From Xanthoparmelia taractica (lineage: Eukaryota; Ascomycota; Lecanoromycetes; Lecanorales; Parmeliaceae): 16,475 bases of DNA. Within the stretch, counting starts at the first letter, position 1, and every line of letters starts with the position of its first letter. The stretch covers positions 1-16,475 of the forward strand of contig JANQBS010000522.1 in the NCBI GenBank assembly GCA_033085395.1. Reading direction: 5' to 3'. A model generated the notes under the pieces. It saw only the letters and a list, made by a program, of their open reading frames with translations, searched no databases and had not been told where the DNA came from. A program made the translations under genes and the position numbers. This document shows positions 9,034 through 16,475 of this stretch, piece after piece.

Positions 9034-10930
9034 CGACTAAAACTAAAATATATTAAGTTATCTATTTAAGTGTTTACTAATTATTAGATCTTAAAAATCT
9101 TTATAAAAAATAAGAAGCTTACACGTCGTTAAGCTCGCTATTTAAATATTTTATTTAAATTTAATTTTTAGATTATCTTTCGTATAAGAATAACTAATAA
9201 TAAAGTCGATACTTTAATAAAAATATTATTATCTATTTCGACGAACGAAGCTAATAAAAGAAATTAATATTAATATTAAATAATTCTTATCTCGAATTGC
9301 GTTTAAATTCGAGTTATAGAAATTAAAGAAAATCTATTTAAATAAATTTATAAGATTAATTAAAAAAATCTTATATATAACGAATTTCGTAAAGCGATAA
9401 GCTATAATTAGATTAAACTTTATAATTATACGCTAAATAGATATCGTATCGTCGATAAAGTTCTCTTTAAGAACGAACTACTATAGATTTTAATTGAGTT
9501 TTATACGAAGCTATTAAAAGAGATTTATAATTAATCTTTTAGCGATTATCTAGGAATACGAAGAATAACTAACTTTCTTCTACGTTATTACTATTAATCT
9601 AATTACGTTAAAACGATTAAATAATATATTTGTAACTATTATTACTATTAACGTAGTAAAGTCTCACGGAATAAAATAAATAGATTATTAATATTATTCT
9701 TAATTTCCTAAGGTCGTTAATAAGAGGTTTCTATAAATTTTATTACTAATCTATCTCTATTAGACGATTTTAACGTTATCTATATTCTTATATATCGTCT
9801 TATAAAGAAACGTTATTATATATTATATTATTAGAAAGATAACGATTATTTATTCGAGAAACTTATTTAAATTCTTATATGAAATCTCTTTCGATTACAC
9901 GAGTTATTCTAATCGCTAATATTAGATAGAGATATTTAATTTATATCTACGCTCTAAAAAAGTCTCTATAAGCGATTACGTATTAAGATTAACTTATTTA
10001 TTATATATTATTTTAAAATAAATAATTAGATCGAGAGAGTTAATTAGAATATAAAGCGAGATCTTTATATTTATTATAATTACTTATAAGACGATTAAAT
10101 TAAATAAATCCCTATAATTAAATTTAATAATAATAATAATATCTTATTCGCTATATTTCTTACTTTCTTCTACTTCAATCGAGGTTTTTATCTCCGTATA
10201 TCTTTCGATTGAGATTATACTTTCTATAAGATTATACGCGAACGTCTATAAGTCTTAAGAATAGAAGATATTATAATTAGAATAAAAAAGATTCTAATGT
10301 TTAGACGATTATAATTAGAGAGAATACGTAGAATTATAAAAGTATAGACGAATAAATATTATAAGAAGATTACTTATAATGTGAATAACTAAGTCTAATT
10401 ATCGTTTAAGAATATTAAAATTAAACGTCTCTATAAGAATCTCGAAGATAAATAACTCGATTTATATAGAGTTCTTAAGCGAGTCGATATCTTATATCGA
10501 TTAAAACTCTTTTATAATATAAGAATTTATCTCGTCTTTAATCTTAAAATACTTAGATTTATAGTTATAAATTCTCTATTAAAATAGAAGCACGATTTTT
10601 TTAAACTTATAATAGTTAATAAAAAAGAATTATAAAACGTAAACGATAAATTAAATTTTAGACGTTATTATAAGCGACTTTAATATAAAATTAAATAAAT
10701 TAATTTAAATAGAGATAATAATTAATATTATACGAATTAGAATAAGTTTAAAAACTCTAAGAAAGTAATAAATAAATTTTATAAATAATATTTTAATAAA
10801 TCGCGCTAGGCTCAATAGAGAACTAGACTTCGATTAATTTTTACTTATTATTTAAATCTATTCGTTAACGCTGCGATAAACTAAGCGAAGAAGCTTAACT
10901 CGATTAAGCTTCGAGCGAATCGAATTCATA
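9029..10930 (+). pseudogene. pol: Element A pol fragment 3: rest of RNase H, integrase, chromodomain
   Basis: The RNase H end is visible as 'KNKKLTRR.ARYLNILFKF' (family K.LNRRQARW...L..F.F) and 'ITNNKVDTLI' (NGKADALSR). The integrase core follows: first catalytic Asp now Asn (codon 9736-9738, before FITNLS), second Asp kept in 'LDRDI' (9925-9927), Glu kept in 'IERVN' (10033-10035), spacing DD35E. Later comes the conserved region before the chromodomain, and the chromodomain itself from about 10627 ('RRYYKRL.YKIK', 'NRDNN.YYTN', 'INKFYK'). The exact C-terminus is unclear; an open stretch reaches about 10925. CpA and TpG are nearly absent here, in contrast to element B. Confidence 0.85.
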
Positions 10931-11025
10931 TCTAGTCTTTATATTAGTATACGTTTCTTTTAGAGATTCTAAATAATTTCTTTATACGAATACTATTCTT
11001 CTATAACGCTAAAATATCGCTATTC
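10931..11025 (+). other. Element A 3' non-coding stretch before polypurine tract
   Basis: Short AT-rich sequence between the pol end and the purine tract. Nothing recognised. Confidence 0.4.
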
Positions 11026-11036
11026 GAGAGAGGAAG
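11026..11036 (+). promoter_or_regulatory. Polypurine tract of element A
   Basis: GAGAGAGGAAG, followed by TAA and then a TGTTATAAG LTR-like start. It sits where a gypsy polypurine tract is expected downstream of pol. Confidence 0.55.
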
Positions 11037-11039
11037 TAA

Positions 11040-11500
11040 TGTTATAAGTGTAATAATTATATAGATCTACAACATCAAGTCGACTTATCTTTTCAATCGG
11101 GACTAGTCTCTATAGACCTTAACGTCCCTTATAGATATTCCTTTCTAGATAGATAGTTTCTCCCTAGACTTAATTTATTCGTTACATATTATTATTAACT
11201 TATTCTAATTGTAGTTCTAATATAAGAATCTTATTAAGTTCTATAAAAAGTTATTACGAGATAATATAAGTATTTTTAAATTGAATATAGCTATACTATC
11301 GAAGTTCTTAATTATTCTTAACTAGTTTATTTATAGTAAATATTTAAGAATCTCTATTAAATATAGAAATAGTAGTAATAATTCTTTTAATTTAAAGTAA
11401 ACTACTTCTATATCGTCTTAGAATAGTTAAAAGTAATAGATAGAAGAGAGATAATAATTAATTTTAATTAATTAATTATATAATATTATTTAGAAGACTT
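11040..11500 (+). repeat. Element A 3' LTR, right end not determined
   Basis: It starts TGTTATAAGTGTAA right after the polypurine tract. The first part (11040-11110) keeps a few CpA/TpG sites; beyond that the sequence is AT-rich without coding signal. The matching 5' LTR is outside the window, so neither the right boundary nor the target duplication can be fixed. The end given is only a limit set by the AT-rich region that follows. Confidence 0.45.
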
Positions 11501-11555
11501 ATTCTAGTAGTTAACTATACGAGTTTCGTAATTAAACTATATATAGTTAGTTAAT

Positions 11556-11584
11556 CGCGTAGCTCTAAGACTACGCTAGTTGCT
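11556..11584 (+). repeat. Possible left terminal inverted repeat
   Basis: Contains GCGTAG (11557-11562) and CTACGC (11571-11576), which can form a small hairpin. It resembles the reverse complement of 14584-14612 imperfectly. Confidence 0.25.
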
Positions 11585-12875
11585 AAAGCTAGTATTTTAT
11601 AGTATTTTAATCTATTATTAAAAATATATATATTCTATATTACTAGAATTCTCTTATTATTATTATATTCTTTTCTTTAATTATTTATCTATTTAAATTC
11701 TTATTATTAGTTCTTATTAAGAGCTTAAAATTATTTAATAAGTTTAATATTTCTTATAAAATTCGTTACTATTAAAATATAATAAGAGTTATTAAGTATA
11801 TTTATATATAATATTACTTCTTCTAATATATTCTTTCTTTTCTTTATTTATAGCTCTCTTCTTTATTTATTATATAGTCGATATTTATAATATATATAAT
11901 ATATAGTTTACTTATTAGCGCTATACTTATATAACTCGTCTTTTATATTCTAAATCTAATTATTATAGAGAAAGGTTTTTAAATCTATTTTTTTTATTCT
12001 TATCTAGATAATTAATAAAAATTTAACTCTTTTAATTAACTTATAAATTTATTTAATCGTCTATATAGAAGCTAAGTATATTTTTCTTAAAGCGCTTTTC
12101 TTAGTTTCTTTTTTTTAAGTCTTCTTCTACTATTTATATATATAGAATCTAATACTCTTTTTAATTATTCTTATTATTCTTACTCTAGTAAACGACTATA
12201 GAGTAATCTTATTAGTATTAATCTTAATACCGCAATTATTACGAATATTTCTCTATATAGAACTAGAACTAGTCTCGATATATATATCGCTAGTCTTTAA
12301 TATATATTAGATTCTTCTCTAGCTAGATATTTCGATAATTCTTATATACAACTTATAATATAAATATATTTATCTTATTTCTTAATATCTATTATATTTC
12401 TTTCTCTTTCTCTATCTAGTAATCTTCTTTATCTCTTTATTAACTATTTTATTATTATTTAAACTAATATATATAAATATCTAATAAAGCTCTATTATAA
12501 CTCTATTCGCTTAAAAAAGATTAATAATTTAAATAATCTAAATAATAAATATCTAATTAGATTATTTCTTTAGATTCTTTATAGCTTAAATTAACGCCTA
12601 GTTATTAATATTAATAATTATCTTCTTTTTACTACTTAGTTACTCTTTTTTATAATATACTATCTATAGAGCTTAAACTATTCTATATAGTTTTATAAAG
12701 TAAACTATAAATTAATTAAAGCTATTTAAGTATATTCTATTAATTATTCTATTATCTAGATTAAATAGCTATTATATTAATCTTATTATTAATCTTACTA
12801 CTAGTAATATAGAGTATAATATTATTCTTTACTATTAAACTAAGTACTAATTATTTAGTCTTCTTTTTAAAGCTA
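11585..12875 (-). other. Extremely AT-rich stretch, possible minus-strand coding relic, unidentified
   Basis: CpG, CpA and TpG are all scarce and the + strand is pyrimidine-rich. On the minus strand one frame gives long but stop-laden stretches such as 'LAREESNIY' and 'RLVLVLYREIFVIIAVLRL'. Stop density is close to that expected by chance, so coding is not shown. I see no transposase, RT or helicase motif. It is most probably an old repeat mutated beyond recognition. Confidence 0.3.
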
Positions 12876-12880
12876 AAGAT
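12876..12880. repeat. Target-site duplication AAGAT, left copy
   Basis: AAGAT precedes the left 177-bp LTR and is repeated at 14083-14087. Confidence 0.9.
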
Positions 12881-13057
12881 TATTATAGTTCTAGATTAAT
12901 ATTAACACGATTTCTAATTAAATCTAGCGTGACTTAGTACTATCTATATAAATATATCCTTGCTAGCACTCTTTCTCTTTCTTCTTTATAGCTATTATTC
13001 TAGCTATATTGCGAGTACTTAATTAAGACTCTTTAAACTATACTCTAATTTCTAATA
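12881..13057 (+). repeat. Miniature element 5' LTR (177 bp)
   Basis: Starts TATTATAGTTCTAG (TG end changed to TA) and ends TTTCTAATA. It matches 13906-14082 without gaps. No clear tRNA-complementary primer site follows at 13058. Confidence 0.9.
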
Positions 13058-13098
13058 TAATAATAGCTATTCTTTCTAGAACCTAATCGTTCCTAGAT

Positions 13099-13563
13099 CG
13101 TATATAGATTACTAACTTACTTACGTTAACGTTAGCCCTACGTGACACGTTACGATATTAATTTAGAGTAGTACGAAAACAACATTATGAAACCCTAGAA
13201 TAATTTAATCGACCTCTTAAATAAGTACGTCGATTCCGGAAAGTAAGTCTACTATAATAATAGTTAAGAACGAACAACGTCGCGACAAGTATCTAAACAC
13301 TTACTTCTACTACGAACCCTACAGATATATGACGAATATAAGCTACGGTATCGGTCTCATGATATTGAGAAGTGTGCACGAAACATAGACGAAGATTAAA
13401 TAGAATATCGTTAAGTAAAAGAATAGACTAAGTCTATAGGGATACTAATTGAGAGCGGGATTTATAGGTGCAGCGATGTTGTGTTAATAATACGAGAAGA
13501 TTTCGAGATACATGGCCAGAGCATAGCTAGGGATAAGTGTAAATCCCAGTATTCTCTATAGTA
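13099..13563 (+). pseudogene. Partly open reading frame inside the miniature element, product unidentified
   Basis: One + frame (codons in phase with 13148) is relatively free of stops for about 150 codons, and several of its stops could be former Trp or Gln. Visible stretches are 'NNLIDLLNKYVDSGK', 'TTSRQVSKHLLLLRTLQIYD', 'EYKLRYRSHDIEKCARNID', 'IGILIESGIYRCSDVVLIIR' and 'FEIHGQSIARDKCKSQYSL'. No zinc knuckle, protease or RT motif is present and I recognise no family. It could be a remnant of gag from the parent element or a captured host fragment. The last part overlaps the first copy of the internal duplication. Below the start given, the frame reaches back to the LTR without a clear initiator. 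Confidence 0.4.
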
Positions 13564-13709
13564 AAGATTAGACAATTTAAATAACTATACCTGGGATATA
13601 GGTAGTTAAGAATTTAGCGATAAGTGATTGTAAGGAAAGATTTGAAGATATAGGGCCAGAGTATAGCTAGAAACAGGTGGAGTTCTTAGTAATCTCTATA
13701 GTAAATATA
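13498..13709 (+). repeat. Internal duplication, two copies offset by 140 bp
   Basis: Copy 1 (13498-13571) and copy 2 (13638-13709) share AGATTT, then GGCCAGAG, ATAGCTAG and CTCTATAGTAAA at a constant 140-bp offset. The similarity seems to continue weakly upstream (GCGAT at 13473 and 13617). It is diverged, so it predates much of the mutation. Confidence 0.7.
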
Positions 13710-13892
13710 CCTATAATACAGATATTCAATTCTTTATAATAATAGCTATTTTATTCGATTCTTCGATATCGATAGAGAAGATTCTTAAGACGTATATTAA
13801 GATACACATACATAGATATTAATAACTAGTCTAAGTCTTCGGATTCTCAGGGGCTATAAGAAGAGACTAATTATGAAAACGTGATCGTGTTT

Positions 13893-13901
13893 AAAAGGAA
13901 G
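13893..13901 (+). promoter_or_regulatory. Polypurine tract of the miniature element
   Basis: AAAAGGAAG lies four bases before the TG of the right LTR. It sets the element's orientation as +. Confidence 0.6.
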
Positions 13902-13905
13902 TTAG

Positions 13906-14082
13906 TGTTATAATTCTAGATTAGTATCAACATGGTTTCTAATTGAACCTAGCGTGACTTGATACTATCTATATAAATATATTCTTGCTAGCACTCTTTC
14001 TCTTTCTTCTTTATAGCTATTATTCTAGCTATATTACGAGTACTTAATTAAGACTCTTTAAACTACAATCTAATTTCTAATA
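13906..14082 (+). repeat. Miniature element 3' LTR (177 bp)
   Basis: Starts TGTTATAATTCTAG and ends TTTCTAATA. GTATCAA (13924-13930) and TTGATAC (13959-13965) are perfect inverted partners; in the left LTR the second arm is mutated. Confidence 0.9.
13972..13979 (+). promoter_or_regulatory. Possible TATA box in miniature element LTR
   Basis: TATAAATA is preserved in both LTR copies, directly after the GTATCAA/TTGATAC hairpin. It is in a plausible place for an LTR promoter, though AT-rich context lowers its weight. Confidence 0.35.
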
Positions 14083-14087
14083 AAGAT
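14083..14087. repeat. Target-site duplication AAGAT, right copy
   Basis: Second copy of AAGAT, adjoining the right LTR of the miniature element. Confidence 0.9.
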
Positions 14088-14580
14088 AATTATTATTAAA
14101 AAATTCTAATTTAATAATATATTAAATAATTATAGTTATTTAATATCTACTAATTTATTATATCTCTCTTTAAATTTTCTTATATATTTCTTTAGCGAGC
14201 TTAATATTTTATTCTTTTTTAATCTTCTCTTTAACTTCTATCTTTATAATTTTAACTTAATAATATTACTATAGAATAGACTTATAATAATTTTAAGAAT
14301 AATTTTAATTACTACTTTATTTAGAGAATATTTAATTAATAATATATAAGTCTTAATATTTAGTATTAGAATTAATATTATTTTAAATTAAATTCTTTAA
14401 AGTAAGATTATTTATAATCTATTATAGTTTAGTATATCTTCTAATTAATACTAAATTAAGTAGTAATATATAAGTTATAATATTACTATTACTTAGTATA
14501 GTTAATATAGTATAATATAATTATCTCTCTATATAGATCTAGCGATTCTTATTAGTACTTTAATACTTATATATAAGAAT
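14088..14580 (-). other. AT-rich continuation of the disrupted old repeat
   Basis: With the miniature element removed, this joins 12880. On the minus strand a mildly stop-poor frame runs from about 14371 through the insertion site to about 12780, with 'KLKRRLKKNKILSSLKKYI' and 'KFKERYNKLVDIK'. That is the only hint that one coding unit spanned the site. No motif recognised. Confidence 0.3.
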
Positions 14581-14583
14581 AGA

Positions 14584-14642
14584 AGCACTTAGCGTAGACT
14601 AATAGAACTCGCTTAACTCGCTTACTAGACTATAGACTACGC
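14584..14642 (-). repeat. Possible right terminal inverted repeat
   Basis: Contains ACTCGCTTAACTCGCTTAC, an internally repeated motif, and GCGTAG (14592-14597) paired with CTACGC (14637-14642). Its reverse complement partly resembles 11556-11584. G+C content rises locally here. Confidence 0.3.
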
Positions 14643-14989
14643 AGCAACGGCGAGTATCTAGTATACTTGACGAAAGTCTCAAATATTCGCGAATTTTCTT
14701 TTTCTTTTTTTCTTTCTTCGCTATTAATTTACTTAATAATTTAGATAATTATTCTAGCACCTACGTTTCTCAATCTCGCTAATTATTTAGCTACTATATA
14801 GCTTTATTGAAAAGAGATCTTACTATCTTATAATTCTAATAGCTTCGTTCGCACGAGACTATCTAATTAACTATAATAAATAACTCGCGAGTTAATTTTA
14901 TTAACTTGCGAAATAGAAACGTTTTATTATTAATTATTAGCGACGTTTTTAATTAAATAGACGAAGATAATAATCACGAAGATAACTCT
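14643..14989 (+). other. Unassigned stretch upstream of the gag-like relic
   Basis: This could hold the 5' LTR or leader of the following element, but it has no direct repeat in the window and no clear TG/CA ends. It includes a T-rich run at 14696-14719 and scattered CpG. Nothing else recognised. Confidence 0.3.
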
Positions 14990-16255
14990 CGTTAAAATAC
15001 GTCTCCTTTGTAATTAAGTTATTAAGATATTAATTATAAGATCGATACGAATTCTATTAATACTATCGACGAAAATAATAATCGATAGAGTATTATACTT
15101 AATAACTCTATATTAATAGATAAAGATTCTCGTCTTATAGACTTAATATAAATTTAACGTTTTCGACTTTTAAAGCTTAATACTAAGAAATAATTAATTA
15201 TCGAAAAACTTAAGCTAATCGAAATATAAAATATATAAGAATATCGCCGCGAGTATAGCGACGATTATTATCGCGATGCGAGTCGTAAGAAGATAAGCGT
15301 TATTAAAGTATCTAATATATAATATCTTAATAATTATAACTCGACGATTATATTTATTCAAAATTGTAAGAATTATATCGCTTCGATATCTCGTATCGAC
15401 TTTCGAACGAATAAAGAAAAAACTCGTTAATCTTCTACTCTTTTAATCGATATTAAAAAATAAATTTAGAGAAATATATAAAATAATATATTACGTAATA
15501 TCGAAGAATCTATTTAAAAGAAGTATAAGAAATAATATTTAAATTAAGTTCGTAACTTAATTATTAAGTTTTATAATATAAGTTATTAGTTAATTAAGGT
15601 AATTATAAGAGACTTATAATCGATTATAAGCTTTAATAATTATTTTATCACGCTATAATCGTAGCGAGATCGCTATATAATCGATACGAAACGTATAAAA
15701 ACTCTATAAGATAGAGTAATAGAGAAAATCTCTCTAAAAGCAATAAAGAAGATAACTTAATCTATTATTTATATCGTATTACTATAATAATATTAGAATA
15801 TAAAGTAAAGACTACGAAGAATAAAAGATATATTTACTTTAGATAAGACTCGCTTTAACGATAAGATAAGTAATTAAAGAAGCGATAATTAATAGTATAC
15901 GAAGTTTAAAAAATAGTATATTAAGAATTAAAAGAATTAAAAGAAGAGCTCGTTCTCTTCGACGTTATAAGACTTAAGATTTACGCGAATTAAATTCGAA
16001 GGAGACGACTTTAATATTAAGTATAAAAAATCTCTTTTCGAGATTTAATACTATAATTATAAATAGATAAAATATTATAAGAATTCGTCTAAATACTTAA
16101 ACTATATTACGAGTAATAAAATATATAATTAAGACTCTAATAAGAGAAAAGATAAAGTTTAATACTCGTCGCTATAGTATTAAACACGCTATTTATTAAG
16201 CGACGATCTCGCTCTCTATTATTAAGAGGTGAGATTACTACGTTAAGTAATAAGC
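14990..16255 (+). pseudogene. gag: Gag-like relic of a third LTR element, ending in a degenerate zinc knuckle
   Basis: The + strand carries charged, helical-looking but stop-rich stretches. One frame (congruent to 2 mod 3) is clearest from about 15900: 'FTRIKFEGDDFNIKYKKSLF', then a CX2CX4HX4C-like knuckle at 16049-16090. Both N-terminal Cys and the His read Tyr through single transitions; the last Cys reads Ser, which RIP does not explain. The tail continues with 'KRKDKV' and 'RYLLSDDLALYY' to about 16255. Upstream, 'NYIASISRIDFRTNKEKTR' near 15370 belongs to the same element but I cannot place it in a known capsid family. No pol follows, because the right LTR arm begins at 16261. Whether it belongs to element A's family is unknown. 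Confidence 0.5.
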
Positions 16256-16260
16256 GTAAT

Positions 16261-16475
16261 TACGAGTCGAAAAGATCTAGTATATTTAATAAAATATTTC
16301 ATATTATATCGTATTATATTATATTATAAGAGAATATTATAAAGAAATTATATTAGATTACTTATAAAGATATAAAATAAGAAATTACTAATATTATAAA
16401 ATAATCTAAGAAATTTCTAATATATATAGAAATATTTTATAATATAGATTATTTTTTATATTAGATAACGAATAA
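16261..16475 (+). repeat. Right arm of outward-facing inverted repeat; probable LTR, plus orientation
   Basis: Reverse complement of 58-272 over its full 215 bp without a gap. It begins TACGAGTCGAAAAGATCTAG directly after the gag-like relic and runs off the window end. Differences from the left arm are transitions except one base near 266/16267. I infer the start of an LTR of an element lying mostly outside the window. TG at the very start is not visible and may have been changed by RIP (TAATTACGAG at 16257). Confidence 0.6.

Larger units (their letters stand above)
273..11500 (+). mobile_element. Element A: old, heavily RIP-mutated Ty3/gypsy chromovirus, interrupted by two insertions
   Basis: This is the host element for two nested insertions. 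Its pol order is RT, RNase H, integrase and chromodomain, which defines the chromovirus branch of Ty3/gypsy (Metaviridae). The 5' LTR, gag and most of the protease are not in the window, because the minus-strand LTR arm ends at 272. All coding pieces lie in one frame (first codon base congruent to 1 mod 3) on both sides of both insertions. This holds because insertion plus target duplication is 114 bp and 7,476 bp, both multiples of three. CpA and TpG are almost absent and stops are frequent. The right end is uncertain: a 3' LTR seems to start at 11040 but its end could not be fixed. Confidence 0.85.
12881..14082 (+). mobile_element. Miniature LTR retroelement (TRIM/SMART-like), 1,202 bp
   Basis: Two 177-bp direct repeats (12881-13057 and 13906-14082) enclose 848 bp and are flanked by the 5-bp duplication AAGAT. 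The LTRs align without gaps with about 14 differences, 13 of them transitions. A purine tract (13893-13901) precedes the right LTR, which fixes the + orientation. The interior cannot hold gag and pol, so the element must have been mobilised by proteins of an autonomous relative. The LTRs carry a TATA-like box. The interior keeps many CpA/TpG sites and has a partly open frame plus an internal duplication. The parent family is not identifiable from the sequence alone. Confidence 0.9.
11556..14642 (-). mobile_element. Candidate DNA-transposon relic with weak inverted ends, split by a miniature LTR element
   Basis: The left edge (11556-11584) and right edge (14584-14612, reverse complemented) share a stretch around CTACGCTA..TGCT and a preceding GCG..CTCTA-like run. 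Both edges also carry GCGTAG/CTACGC pairs. Between them, once the 12881-14082 insertion is removed, lies about 1.8 kb of extremely AT-rich DNA with few CpG. It is pyrimidine-rich on the + strand, which suggests minus-strand coding. I could not identify a transposase. The inverted similarity is imperfect and may come from short palindromes alone, so this is a hypothesis. Confidence 0.25.

Noticed and set aside
11585..12875. Pogo/Fot1-type transposase on the minus strand
   Set aside because: I looked for the DDE-region motifs (the NMDE-like, DGH-like and PPH-like boxes) and could not find them, even allowing for RIP changes.
13924..13965. GTATCAA/TTGATAC inverted pair as a recombinase attachment site
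   Set aside because: It lies within an LTR, is intact in only one of the two copies, and no recombinase is present. It is at most an LTR hairpin.
1558..14082. CRISPR array from the repeated segments
   Set aside because: Repeats are paired LTRs and one internal duplication, not a short regularly spaced series, and the sequence is fungal in character.
58..16475. Whole window as one giant DNA transposon with 215-bp terminal inverted repeats (Starship- or Polinton-like)
   Set aside because: The arms join retroelement fragments abruptly, no tyrosine recombinase, polymerase or capsid genes were seen, and LTRs in opposite orientation explain the repeat more simply. Sequence outside the window would settle it.

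Overview
The window looks like a transposon graveyard from an AT-rich compartment of a filamentous ascomycete (Pezizomycotina) with repeat-induced point mutation (RIP). Over most of it TpA is very common while CpA and TpG are nearly absent, and CpG, CpT and CpC survive. That is the expected footprint of CpA-to-TpA RIP. No intact gene, tRNA or rRNA was seen. Every coding trace is a relic of a mobile element, broken mainly by stops that transitions can make from Gln and Trp codons. Species cannot be named.

Layout. (1) Positions 58-272 and 16261-16475 are a 215-bp ungapped inverted repeat, about 95% identical by hand count and differing almost only by transitions; it looks like an LTR of one family in opposite orientations at the two window edges. 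(2) Element A, a Ty3/gypsy chromovirus on the + strand, runs from 273 to its 3' LTR near 11040. Its pol is split twice. A 109-bp solo LTR sits in it at 893-1001 (target duplication CGTTA). A complete 7,471-bp chromovirus, element B, sits in its RNase H domain at 1558-9028 (target duplication ATTAA). (3) Element B has two 228-bp LTRs, gag with a degenerate zinc knuckle, pol in another frame (protease, RT, RNase H, integrase, chromodomain), and about 1.7 kb of unusual 3' sequence holding a further degenerate reading frame. (4) Positions 11500-14640 are extremely AT-rich, possibly a DNA-transposon relic with weak inverted ends. A 1,202-bp miniature LTR element (TRIM/SMART-like) is inserted in it at 12881-14082, with 177-bp LTRs and target duplication AAGAT. 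(5) Positions 14990-16255 hold a + strand gag-like relic ending in a zinc knuckle, which abuts the right-hand LTR arm.

Chronology inferred from nesting and RIP load: element A and the AT-rich region are oldest and most mutated. Element B is younger and less mutated. The miniature element's interior and the solo LTR keep many CpA/TpG sites. Nothing here is likely to make a functional product. The main value is the cleanly resolvable nesting, two small LTR elements that look partly spared by RIP, and two unidentified reading frames carried inside retroelements.
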